This document shows, piece by piece, positions 6,397-12,101 of a stretch of DNA of 12,101 bases; positions within the stretch are counted from its first letter, which is position 1; the number at the start of each line of letters is the position of its first letter. The stretch lies in NCBI GenBank assembly GCA_013331265.1, contig DUGS01000169.1:6063-18163 (forward strand), given 5' to 3'. The notes under the pieces were generated by a model, which saw only the letters and a program-made list of their open reading frames with translations, was not told where the DNA came from and made no database searches. The translations under genes and the position numbers were made by a program. Source of the DNA: Methanosarcina sp. Its GTDB lineage: Archaea; Halobacteriota; Methanosarcinia; Methanosarcinales; Methanosarcinaceae.

Positions 6397-6879
6397 ATGG
6401 CTCAGGGGACAGACAGGAATCTATACGGCAGGGTCTTTCACAGGAATGTTTGCTGGCAGCGTTCTTATGAAAGAGTGGAAGGTGAAGAGATCGTAATGGC
6501 ACTTTACGGCAGCCTCAGAAATGGACTATATAACAGTCGGCGCTTAAACCTACCAAACAAATCGGACTTTCTTGGGATGACAAGAATCCATGGATATGCC
6601 CTCTACCCCCTGGGCCCTTACCCGGCTGTCTACCCTGCTGATGACAGTTCTGTAGTTGCAGAAGTGCGCAGGTTTTCAGGAAAGCAGCAGCTTGAGGTTG
6701 CAAAATCCATTGATTACATGGAACTTTTTGGCGGGTACCACAGGGAATATGTGGATCTTGAAGTAGAGCAACAGAAGGTAAAGGGTTTTATTTATGTTTA
6801 TGATGAAAAACCCGAAACCGCAGTAATTGAGCATGGAGATTGGGCAAGGTACCTTAAAGAAAAAGAGCTATCTGAGTGA
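6397..6879 (+). CDS. YtfP-like gamma-glutamylcyclotransferase-fold protein
   Basis: The gene encodes 160 residues of the AIG2/GGCT-like fold. The substrate-loop motif YGSLRNG is at 37-43. LYPLGPYPAVYP (69-80) and IEHGDW near the C-terminus resemble E. coli YtfP as remembered. Relatives cleave gamma-glutamyl compounds by cyclotransfer, but YtfP-type members have no firmly known substrate. The catalytic glutamate that usually stands in a D-x-x-E-G motif is uncertain: here D106-Y-M-E109-L-F-G-G-Y places E109 at the right distance from D106, with extra residues before GY. The ATG at 6397 has GAAGGA six bases upstream, and the 6397-6495 stretch is about half GC, unlike the AT-rich gaps, so it looks translated. 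The family fold itself begins near the ATG at 6496, which gives 127 residues and remains possible. A TTG at 6361 is less likely. It lies 133 bp behind the SelB-like gene, on the same strand. Confidence 0.82.
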   Translation: MAQGTDRNLYGRVFHRNVCWQRSYERVEGEEIVMALYGSLRNGLYNSRRLNLPNKSDFLGMTRIHGYALYPLGPYPAVYPADDSSVVAEVRRFSGKQQLEVAKSIDYMELFGGYHREYVDLEVEQQKVKGFIYVYDEKPETAVIEHGDWARYLKEKELSE

Positions 6880-6931
6880 AAGAGTGGATAAAGGAAAGAG
6901 TGGATAAAAGAAAGAGGTAAAGGAAAGAGTG
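6878..6931. repeat. Purine-rich tandem repeat beginning at a stop codon
   Basis: GAAAGAGTGGATAAAR occurs at 6878-6893 and 6894-6909, followed by shorter variants at 6910-6922 and 6923-6931. The first copy begins within the TGA stop codon (6877-6879) of the YtfP-like gene. It fills the convergent gap before the TIM-barrel gene. Confidence 0.8.
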
Positions 6932-6988
6932 AAAAATCGAAAATGAAGGAAATTTAATAGGTAAGAAAGTACCAGAACAGTACGCGAA

Positions 6989-7026
6989 CCTTACAGTTTT
7001 CTTAAAACCTTACAAATTTCTTAAAA
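6989..7026. repeat. 19-bp tandem duplication across a stop codon
   Basis: 6989-7007 and 7008-7026 match at 17 of 19 positions (CCTTAC, then AG or AA, then TTTCTTAAAA in outline). The right copy contains the minus-strand stop codon and the last codons of the TIM-barrel gene. The left copy is therefore a duplicate of that gene's end in non-coding DNA. Confidence 0.75.
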
Positions 7027-7783
7027 ACTCAAGGCTTTTGATCCCTTCTTCAACCGAAGCCATTTCAGTAACAAAGATTCCTTTGTAGTTTGAGAGCTTT
7101 TCCATAACATGCTTCCAGTTTATGGTACCCTCTCCGAGAGGAAGATGCTCATCTTTTTTGCCCATGTTGTCGTGGATGTGCACATGGGAAATCCGGTTTC
7201 CCAGCTGGTCCAGAAATTCATCTATAAGTCCAACAGTGTTTGCATGTCCGACGTCAAAAGTAAAGCCCACGTTGTGGCTCCCGACTGCATCGAGCATTTC
7301 CTGTATTTCATCAGGGTATTTGCCAAAAATCTTTGGAAAATCTGGCATGTTTTCAACAGCTATCAAAACCCCAAGATCAGCTGCAAAGTCACATAATTCC
7401 CGGATAGAGGCAAGGTTTGTCATATAGGCCTGCTGAGGGACCTGAGCTCCATAAGGAGAGAGATATCCGGGGTGTACCACAGCCAGATTCACGTAATTAG
7501 AGGCAAGAGTCAGGTAATGCTTCATCTGCCTGAGGACTTCTGCACGGATTGAGTCATTCAGGCCTGCAAGGTTCATATCCGAGAAAGGCAAATGCAGAGT
7601 CAGCTCCAGGCTGGTAGTATCATAAATATTCTTAAGGTTCTGAACGGTCTTACTGCTCAGGCATTGGGAACCTTCCTGCACGATTTCCCAGCCAGTATAC
7701 CCGTGGTCTTCGAGTGTATACGCCCACTTAAAAGGGTCCTCAACGACCGCTCGTGATGAGAAACTAATTTTATGCAGTTGCAT
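7010..7783 (-). CDS. Sugar phosphate isomerase/epimerase-like TIM-barrel protein
   Basis: This 257-residue protein belongs to the xylose isomerase-like / AP endonuclease 2 TIM-barrel superfamily (PF01261 type). Metal-ligand and active-site positions typical of the fold are present: LHLPF (H64), VVHPGY (H104), VAVENMP (E144), FTFDVGHA (D177, H180), HVHIHDN (H200, H202, H204, D205), HLPLGEG (H213, E218) and VTEM (E240). These suit a cytosolic metal-dependent enzyme that is either an isomerase/epimerase or an endonuclease IV relative. The single-domain length fits the first, and the substrate cannot be read from the sequence. The ATG at 7783 opens MQLHKISFSS, the expected first beta strand. AGGGG lies about 13 bases upstream, rather far for a ribosome binding site. 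The gene is 106 bp downstream of the UPF0201 gene and may share its transcript. Confidence 0.88.
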   Translation of the reverse strand: MQLHKISFSSRAVVEDPFKWAYTLEDHGYTGWEIVQEGSQCLSSKTVQNLKNIYDTTSLELTLHLPFSDMNLAGLNDSIRAEVLRQMKHYLTLASNYVNLAVVHPGYLSPYGAQVPQQAYMTNLASIRELCDFAADLGVLIAVENMPDFPKIFGKYPDEIQEMLDAVGSHNVGFTFDVGHANTVGLIDEFLDQLGNRISHVHIHDNMGKKDEHLPLGEGTINWKHVMEKLSNYKGIFVTEMASVEEGIKSLEFLRNL

Positions 7784-7889
7784 GATGACGATTCAGCCCC
7801 TTTAATTTACTTTCTGTGTAAAGGTGTTCTTCTTTGATAACTTTTTTAAGCTTTATTAGCTAAGTTTCGTATAGCTGAGCTTCGAAACT

Positions 7890-8369
7890 TCAGCCCTTTT
7901 CCACATATTCCATTCCTACTTCAACAACCGGTACTCCTTCTTCGGTAAGAGGCAAAAGCCACTCAAAAAGCCTTTCCATTTCCTCGGAAGAATCTGCCCT
8001 GATAGCGACTTCGATGGATCCCAGGGGTTCTTCTTCAGCAGGGACGCTGGGAACACCAACAAAAGCAGCCTGCTTGTTAAGCAAAAAACTGACCGAAAGC
8101 CCTTCTCTGGACAGTCCTTTATTGAAAACCTTGTTACGGATGCTATCTATGATTTGTTCCCTGCGAATAAGTCCGTGCAGGGTAAGCAGGAGATCAAGCC
8201 CTCCCTCGCCTGTAATACGGAAAGAAGGAGAAACTCCTTTTTCGAGTTCTATTGAGCTAATACTTTCTTTTTTGAGTTCAACTCCTGTAAAAAGGCCTGA
8301 AATTGCTTTAATAACCTTTTCAGGATCTTCCGTAGGATATACAGATGCTGAAACCTTTACACTTATCAT
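7890..8369 (-). CDS. UPF0201 (DUF54) family protein
   Basis: This archaeal UPF0201 protein of 159 residues is slightly longer than the usual 135-145. It is recognised by the N-terminal ASVYPTEDPEKVIKAI, by the central stretch around LLTLHGLIRREQIIDSIR and FLLNKQAAFVGV, and by LGSIEV...WLLPLTEEGVP near the C-terminus. Family members have been described as RNA-binding-like and were listed early as predicted exosome-associated proteins; no enzymatic activity is known. There is no signal peptide or membrane segment. TGGAG eight bases upstream supports the ATG at 8369. It lies downstream of the UPF0200 gene on the same strand, 131 bp apart. I recall the two families being neighbours in other methanogens, which would suggest a functional link, but I cannot confirm it here. 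Confidence 0.88.
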   Translation of the reverse strand: MISVKVSASVYPTEDPEKVIKAISGLFTGVELKKESISSIELEKGVSPSFRITGEGGLDLLLTLHGLIRREQIIDSIRNKVFNKGLSREGLSVSFLLNKQAAFVGVPSVPAEEEPLGSIEVAIRADSSEEMERLFEWLLPLTEEGVPVVEVGMEYVEKG

Positions 8370-8460
8370 GAGCGTACTCCATTTATATTTTCATATGTTA
8401 TTGTTTCAAATTTATTATTTCAAGTGTTTTTGTTCCATAAGGTTTTCAGTTGAATTCTGC

Positions 8461-8504
8461 TTTTCTTGAGATATTATCCTGCCAACATTTTCTTGAGATA
8501 TTAT
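8461..8504. repeat. 17-bp direct repeat, one copy covering a stop codon
   Basis: TTTTCTTGAGATATTAT at 8461-8477 recurs exactly at 8488-8504, ten bases later. The right copy contains the minus-strand TAA of the UPF0200 gene (8501-8503). The left copy lies in the gap before the UPF0201 gene. Confidence 0.85.
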
Positions 8505-9061
8505 TTTTCCGGGCTTGACCTTAAATAGTTACTCAAAACATCGATAACATCTTTTCTGAAAGTCTCAAGTGTAAAGTTGTTTTCGATTTCCACATTAGAA
8601 GCATCTATGGCTTCTCCCATGCCCCAGCCGAGTTCTCTTTCATCCCTGTGGCGGAGACCTTCGATGCTGTTCATATCGTCGCTTCTTCCTCTTTTCTGGA
8701 TCCTGGAAAATCGAACTTCAATGGGAGCGTAAATGGAAATCAGGATAAAGCCTTTTCCGAATTCCTTCCTGAAGCACTCAACTTCGGCAATCCCGCGTAC
8801 ACCGTCCACAACCACAAGTTCTGAACCTGTTTCCCTTATCTGAGAAATACAGCGTCTTGCAACGGCGTCCATACCCTCGCATTTTCGAAGGTCCGTTGCA
8901 ACCATTCCGGTATTGGAATCGGTGGGCTCAAGCCCACGCTTCAGTACTTCTTTACGGATCACATCACCCATAATAATAACAGGAATGCCCATCTCGGCGG
9001 CAATCCTGGAAGCTTCGGATTTTCCCGAAGCTGGCATGCCTACGAATGCTATTATCTTCAT
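8501..9061 (-). CDS. UPF0200 family P-loop nucleotide kinase-like protein
   Basis: This 186-residue protein is a P-loop NTPase of the archaeal UPF0200 group, which is related to dephospho-CoA and nucleoside monophosphate kinases. Walker A is GMPASGKS (8-15). A Walker B-like strand ends in VVDGVRG (84-90), and a LID-like basic segment is RIQKRGRSDD (120-129). MGDVIRKEVLKRG (31-43) occupies the acceptor-binding position. It is expected to phosphorylate a small cytosolic substrate, but the substrate is unknown. Archaeal dephospho-CoA kinase activity has been assigned to a different family, so a CoA role should not be assumed. AAGGTAA is about seven bases before the ATG, and TTATAATTA (minus strand, about 9096-9104) is a possible TATA box. 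It is the first gene after orc1/cdc6 on the same strand but is separated from it by 490 bp. Confidence 0.9.
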   Translation of the reverse strand: MKIIAFVGMPASGKSEASRIAAEMGIPVIIMGDVIRKEVLKRGLEPTDSNTGMVATDLRKCEGMDAVARRCISQIRETGSELVVVDGVRGIAEVECFRKEFGKGFILISIYAPIEVRFSRIQKRGRSDDMNSIEGLRHRDERELGWGMGEAIDASNVEIENNFTLETFRKDVIDVLSNYLRSSPEK

Positions 9062-9369
9062 TAAAAATTACCTTTTAAACCTGGATACCTGGATTTTAAT
9101 TATAAGCCTGAGTGATAAATCTGAGTAAAAGCCTCAATTAAGTTTTAGCCTTAATTAAGTTTTCATTACACTTTCACAGAAACCGAAACTCGAGTTAGTA
9201 AACTTAGACCATTAATTTTGATAAAAACTTGAATAGTGCGACATTCAATAATGTGAGCTTTGAATAATGTAGATATGTACTTGAAATATGAATTGAAATA
9301 TGAATTATAGTATGATCTTAGTCAAACCACAGGATCATATATATTATTTCCTGAAAACTGAGGCTATTT

Positions 9370-9420
9370 TTAAAAAATTGAAAGAAAAGAAAGGCCGGAT
9401 CAAAAAGATAATCCGGACTT
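9370..9420 (-). terminator. Hairpin plus T-rich tract downstream of orc1/cdc6
   Basis: CCGGAT (9395-9400) pairs with ATCCGG (9411-9416). After one G-A mismatch, AAG pairs with CTT (9391-9393, 9418-9420). On the minus strand the stem is followed at once by TTTCTTTTCTTTCAATTTTTT-like pyrimidine-rich DNA. It lies about 130 bp past the orc1/cdc6 stop and is the best candidate for its terminator. Confidence 0.6.
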
Positions 9421-9461
9421 CGGAGATGATTTAGAGACCATCTGGAGATTGTTCAGGATAG

Positions 9462-9510
9462 TTTTGAATCATTTGAATCATTTTGAATCATTTTGAATCA
9501 TTTTGAATCA
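9462..9510. repeat. Five tandem copies of a 10-bp unit (TTTTGAATCA)
   Basis: TTTTGAATCA occurs at 9462-9471, 9481-9490, 9491-9500 and 9501-9510, with a 9-bp copy (TTTGAATCA) at 9472-9480. A partial sixth copy follows. The 10-bp period matches about one helical turn, so all copies face the same side of the DNA. The array lies 42 bp past the stop codon of orc1/cdc6. Confidence 0.9.
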
Positions 9511-9551
9511 TTTGAAACGTTTAGAGATTTAAGAGATTATTTAAAGAATAT

Positions 9552-10796
9552 TTATGAGAACATCTTATTGAAGATTGAGGCTTTGAAATCTACAAGAGGT
9601 TTGAGCCTGTAATCTTCAAGAAGGACTTTGCGAGTATTTTCCACAGGAACACTTAAAGAGATTTCTTTTGTCCTTCCATAACGGCCTTTGCTTACCACCA
9701 CTGCATTGACTATACCGAGCATATCAAGTTCTGACATAAGGTCAGTGACCCTGCGCTGGGTAAGAATATCCACGTCAATATGATGACAGAGTTGGCGGTA
9801 GACATTATACATCTCACCGGTTGTGACGTTTTTACCTTCTCTTCCCCTGTTTCTGAGCAGGATGATACTGTAGAGCACAAGCTTGGACTGGGTGGGAAGA
9901 GTCCGTACAACTTCTACCACGCGGTCGATTTCGATCTTTTCCTGCGCGCGCCTCACGTGTTCTTCAAGGACCTGGGGCTGGTTTTCTCTCTCAGCAATTT
10001 CTCCTGAAACTCGCAGAAGGTCAAGTGCCCGGCGGGCATCGCCGTGTTCCTGGGCTGCAAAGGCTGCACAGAGCGGGATTACCATTTCACCCAGTACTCC
10101 GTCATTGTAAGCCATTTTCGCCCTTTGTTTCAAGATATCACTGATCTGCTCGGCGTCGTAAGGCGGAAAGATCAGTTCCTCTTCACCCAGGGAACTTTTG
10201 ACTCTAGGGTCCAGAAACTCTGTGAATTTGAGGTCATTAGAAACCCCTATCATACTGACCTTGGCTTTCTTGAGATCGGTATTGATCCTTGAAAGGTTGT
10301 AAAGGACGTCGTCGCCTTTTTTTATCAGCTTGTCAATCTCGTCCAGGATAATGATAATGACCTGGTCTCTTGCATCAATTGCTTCTTTAAATTTCATGAA
10401 GACCTGATCCGTGGGCCACCCGGTCATAGGGACCTCTTCTTCAAAATGTCTGGCAAGGTTTGCAAGAAGCCTGTACTGAGTGTCGATTACTTCACAGTTA
10501 ATATAAACAACAGAACAGAAAATTGATTTGTCTTCACTTACCCTTTCGAGCTCTTTTCCTACATACCTGGTCACAGCAGTCTTTCCTGTCCCAGTTTTTC
10601 CGTAAATAAGGACATTTGAAGGGGTCTCTCCCCTGAGTGCGGAAACCAGGATAGTTGCAAGGCTGTTTATCTGGTCGTTCCTGTGTAATAACAGGTCCGG
10701 CGTATAAGAAGGACGAAGAACTTCTTTATTTTTGAAAATTGACTTTCCGTCAAGTAATTTTTCGAATAAGCCGTCTAATGATTGAGCCTTTATCAT
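9552..10796 (-). CDS. cdc6: Orc1/Cdc6 replication initiator
   Basis: This 414-residue archaeal Orc1/Cdc6 protein is an AAA+ ATPase that binds origin DNA and helps load the MCM helicase. Walker A is GKTGTGKT (66-73), Walker B LDEID (151-155), sensor 1 GVSND (184-188) and sensor 2 GDARRAL (252-258). The initiator-specific region includes DPRVKSSL (197-204). A C-terminal winged helix (about 300-400) carries GRYGRTKEISL, the wing segment typical of the ORB-binding Orc1-1 type. Length and motifs are all standard, so it should be functional. The ATG at 10796 is preferred because GAGGG lies six bases upstream; an in-frame TTG at 10814 would add six residues and include that site. Two ORB-like sites lie 560-740 bp upstream, and twin palindromes sit in the promoter, suggesting feedback control. 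The gene points away from the origin. Confidence 0.96.
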   Translation of the reverse strand: MIKAQSLDGLFEKLLDGKSIFKNKEVLRPSYTPDLLLHRNDQINSLATILVSALRGETPSNVLIYGKTGTGKTAVTRYVGKELERVSEDKSIFCSVVYINCEVIDTQYRLLANLARHFEEEVPMTGWPTDQVFMKFKEAIDARDQVIIIILDEIDKLIKKGDDVLYNLSRINTDLKKAKVSMIGVSNDLKFTEFLDPRVKSSLGEEELIFPPYDAEQISDILKQRAKMAYNDGVLGEMVIPLCAAFAAQEHGDARRALDLLRVSGEIAERENQPQVLEEHVRRAQEKIEIDRVVEVVRTLPTQSKLVLYSIILLRNRGREGKNVTTGEMYNVYRQLCHHIDVDILTQRRVTDLMSELDMLGIVNAVVVSKGRYGRTKEISLSVPVENTRKVLLEDYRLKPLVDFKASIFNKMFS

Positions 10797-10865
10797 AAAT
10801 GACCCTCTTAACAAAAGTTATAGTACTATGGATGTAACGAGTTAAGGTAGATGATACGGACAATT

Positions 10866-10899
10866 AACATATGTTGTAAAAACATATGTTTTTAATATA
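10866..10899 (-). promoter_or_regulatory. orc1/cdc6 promoter with twin palindromes
   Basis: AACATATGTT, a perfect 10-bp palindrome, occurs at 10866-10875 and 10881-10890, 15 bp apart. The second copy extends to a perfect 18-bp palindrome (10877-10894). On the minus strand TATATTAAA (10891-10899) can serve as the TATA box, with initiation expected near 10868. The palindromes therefore fill the gap between the TATA box and the start site, where a bound protein would block transcription. The leader would be about 70 bases. Confidence 0.55.
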
Positions 10900-11353
10900 C
10901 AAAGTTAATAAGCTGTTTAAGAAAATTAACGAGCCGTAAAATTTATCTCCTTTCTTTAATTCCAAATTTTACATTGCAATGATGTTTCGAAAGAAGTAAC
11001 TGCTAATTTTCAAAGTGTCTTTCATTCTTAGTTCTCAGTAATTCCAGAAACCTGGTTATTATTTAGTATAATCTTGATAAGTCAAACATTCAAGGCGTAG
11101 ATTCACAAAGGGAGATGGATAGATATATGGATATTTCTTAAAGTTAATGCCTGAAATTTTTGTTTCCGGCTGATTTGGAGCGAACTGAAAAGTCAGTTGC
11201 GCACTTTAGGACATCTCTTAAACCCTTATTAAATATGTATCCGGAATGTTCTTTAGCTAAAATTTGAGATCTAATTTGTATATAAACTTCTGATTTTAGA
11301 GCATATTTGCAGTAGATGCAATGGAAGTACACGGTATAAATAGTTATGGTAAA

Positions 11354-11377
11354 GACCCCCTTGTTTCCACTGGAACC
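11354..11377 (-). other. Origin Recognition Box (ORB), strong match
   Basis: Read on the minus strand, the site contains CCAGTGGAAACAAGGGGG followed by TC. It has both the dyad-like TTCCAGTGGAA part and the G-string that the Orc1/Cdc6 winged helix and AAA+ domain contact in characterised archaeal origins. From memory of the ORB consensus it is near-canonical. The G-string faces the orc1/cdc6 gene. Confidence 0.85.
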
Positions 11378-11516
11378 ATTGTTTAACTTAAATATTGCAT
11401 GAAAAAATCAGTATCAATAGACATCACCAAAATAAAATAAAAAATTAAAAATTCCAGAGTCCCTGAAGGTTAGATTTAAATCCCCTTTTTCGCATGGAAG
11501 AAAAAAGAAGGTTTTT

Positions 11517-11539
11517 GGACCCCTTTATTTCCATTGAAG
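11517..11539 (-). other. Second ORB-like site
   Basis: On the minus strand the site reads TTCAATGGAAATAAAGGGGT followed by CC. It matches the strong ORB at 17 of 22 aligned positions and keeps TGGAAA and GGGGTC. It has the same orientation and lies 163 bp away. It is probably a weaker Orc1/Cdc6 binding site. Confidence 0.65.
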
Positions 11540-11790
11540 TATTTAATATATTTATAATAAGATAAAATAGAGACAGAAGTAAACGATTGCATAAAAACGA
11601 AAGTGGTTGTGTTAAAAATGAAAACAGTTTTGATGTAAATAAAAATGCAAGAAATTGACAAATTACTTAAAAAATAAAAACAGTTAGATAGAAAGTATAA
11701 ACAGAACTTAATAACTAAACATATATAAGAAGTATTAAAAACCAAAAAGTTGATTATGTTTATGTATTAACTCATTCGTTTTTATTAAGA
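11540..11790. other. AT-rich candidate unwinding region
   Basis: Only about one base in five is G or C here. The start (11541-11576) is almost purely A/T, next to the second ORB. This would suit a duplex-unwinding element. Placement is by composition and position only. Confidence 0.4.
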
Positions 11791-11796
11791 ACTTAT

Positions 11797-11826
11797 ATCT
11801 TTCAAACTTTCATCTTTCAAACTTTC
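11797..11826. repeat. Perfect 15-bp tandem duplication
   Basis: ATCTTTCAAACTTTC at 11797-11811 is repeated exactly at 11812-11826, followed by AT. It lies at the border between the origin region and the transposase-bearing segment. Confidence 0.85.
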
Positions 11827-11919
11827 ATTCCAAAAACAGAGGCAGTATAGCGAAAGTTCTGTAAAATATGATTGACTCTGTATCCTTTTTCTTTCACCAC
11901 AAAACAGGATGGTGGGTCA

Positions 11920-12101
11920 ATGGTAAATCTTTTCTCATTCATAAAAGATTATCTTGTCGATCAGAAATCTGGAAATCGTCAGTTAATTACCTGGCTTTTA
12001 AACCTTGTAATGGAGGAGGGCCTCCTCCAAGCTGGAGCGTACCGTTATGAACAGACTGATTCACATAAAGCCAGTAGAAAAGACAATATTATAGAACTGT
12101 A
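11920..12101 (+). CDS. IS256-type transposase, 5' part (runs off the window)
   Basis: The frame from the ATG at 11920 stays open to the window end (60 codons). It begins MVNLFSFIKDYL and contains LLQAGAYRYEQTDSHKASR, which matches the N-terminal G-A-x-x-Y-E-R-T-x-x-R-K-x-x-R-N-G pattern of IS256 family transposases. This recognition is from memory, and the catalytic DDE region would lie outside the window. After KASR the expected NGYK-type continuation is replaced by KDNIIEL, so the copy may be diverged or damaged. GGTGGG lies just before the ATG. The left inverted repeat cannot be fixed; a change in sequence character near 11840 is the likeliest border. A longer overlapping frame from 11868 is out of phase and not real. 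A 9-1-9 inverted repeat (12011-12029) lies within the coding sequence. Confidence 0.65.
   Translation, partial: MVNLFSFIKDYLVDQKSGNRQLITWLLNLVMEEGLLQAGAYRYEQTDSHKASRKDNIIEL
11920..12101 (+). mobile_element. Left end of an IS256-like insertion sequence
   Basis: The presence of an element is inferred from the transposase N-terminus alone. Its left boundary lies somewhere between 11827 and 11919, and the right boundary is outside the window. Whether it is complete cannot be told. Insertion here would leave both ORB sites and orc1/cdc6 intact. Confidence 0.5.

Larger units (their letters stand above)
9062..9551. other. Non-coding region between the UPF0200 and orc1/cdc6 genes
   Basis: No gene is supported in these 490 bp. 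Read from the right, they hold the 3' flank of orc1/cdc6, a run of 10-bp repeats (9462-9510), a terminator-like hairpin (9391-9420), a stem-loop with TATGATC/GATCATA arms (9311-9317, 9333-9339), duplicated TTGAAATATGAA words near 9282-9305, repeated TTAATTAAGTTTT near 9136-9165, and the probable promoter of the UPF0200 gene. Confidence 0.55.
10797..11919. other. Probable chromosomal replication origin (oriC)
   Basis: This 1.1-kb AT-rich stretch has no credible gene and lies directly upstream of orc1/cdc6. It contains a near-canonical Origin Recognition Box, a second weaker one in the same orientation 163 bp away, an especially AT-rich segment (about 11540-11790) suited to unwinding, and the twin palindromes of the orc1/cdc6 promoter. 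An initiator gene next to ORB-containing intergenic DNA is the standard layout of euryarchaeal origins. The right part carries a 15-bp duplication, and then a transposase gene begins. The exact initiation point cannot be read from the sequence. Confidence 0.8.

Noticed and set aside
9462..9510. CRISPR-like array
   Set aside because: The units are 10 bp and directly adjacent, with no spacers and no cas genes.
10945..11115. Further ORB sites near 10945 and 11104
   Set aside because: Only fragments of the consensus match (a C/T-rich run with TTCC, or ACAAAGGGA). The complete pattern is absent.
11480..11500. Third ORB at TCCCCTTTTTCGCATGGAA
   Set aside because: It keeps CCCC and TGGAA, but the spacing is one base short and the central TTTCC is lost. 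It could be a decayed site but is too weak to list.
11476..11745. 89-residue minus-strand open frame in the origin region
   Set aside because: It consists mostly of Phe, Ile, Tyr and Ser codons from AT-rich DNA, overlaps the second ORB, and has no recognisable domain.
12011..12029. Perfect 9-1-9 inverted repeat as a terminator or attachment site
   Set aside because: It lies inside the transposase reading frame (Met-Glu-Glu-Gly-Leu-Leu codons) and no T-tract follows, so codon content is the simpler explanation.
11868..12050. 60-residue plus-strand frame
   Set aside because: It overlaps the transposase in another phase and gives an implausible Trp/Pro/Gly-rich sequence, while the 11920 frame matches a known family.

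Overview
The window looks like chromosomal DNA of a methanogenic euryarchaeon, most probably Methanosarcina or a close relative. This is inferred from the gene set: an archaeal Orc1/Cdc6 initiator, a Pab1020-type RNA ligase, a SelB-like factor with a degenerate G domain, and UPF0200 and UPF0201 proteins. Long AT-rich intergenic regions, archaeal TATA boxes and GGAGG/GGTGA ribosome binding sites fit. No rRNA, tRNA or CRISPR array is visible. The genus was judged by recognition, not by a search.

Layout. 1-516 is non-coding, with stacked tandem repeats and the promoter of the first gene. 517-1362 (+) and 1664-2440 (+) encode two proteins made only of CBS domains, each with four. 2655-3446 (-) encodes an AIM24/TIGR00266-family protein, divergent from an ATP-dependent RNA ligase at 3660-4832 (+). 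After a 378-bp regulatory stretch come the SelB-like protein (5211-6263, +) and a YtfP-like gamma-glutamylcyclotransferase-fold protein (6397-6879, +). Then follows a minus-strand series: a sugar phosphate isomerase/epimerase-like TIM barrel (7010-7783), a UPF0201 protein (7890-8369), a UPF0200 P-loop kinase-like protein (8501-9061) and Orc1/Cdc6 (9552-10796).

Upstream of orc1/cdc6 lies about 1.1 kb of very AT-rich DNA. It contains one near-canonical Origin Recognition Box (11354-11377), a second weaker one in the same orientation (11517-11539), an AT-rich candidate unwinding region, and a pair of palindromes in the orc1/cdc6 promoter. This is best read as a chromosomal replication origin with its initiator gene. 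The four genes nearest the origin on its left all point away from it, so they run with the leftward fork. The window ends inside the 5' part of an IS256-type transposase gene (11920 onward).

Working together. The clearest functional unit is orc1/cdc6 plus the origin it probably binds. The RNA ligase, SelB-like factor and UPF0201 protein are each RNA- or translation-linked, but nothing in the sequence proves a shared pathway. The most unusual items are the SelB-like protein without a Walker A lysine, the twin palindromes in the initiator promoter, and repeated short tandem duplications that touch stop codons.
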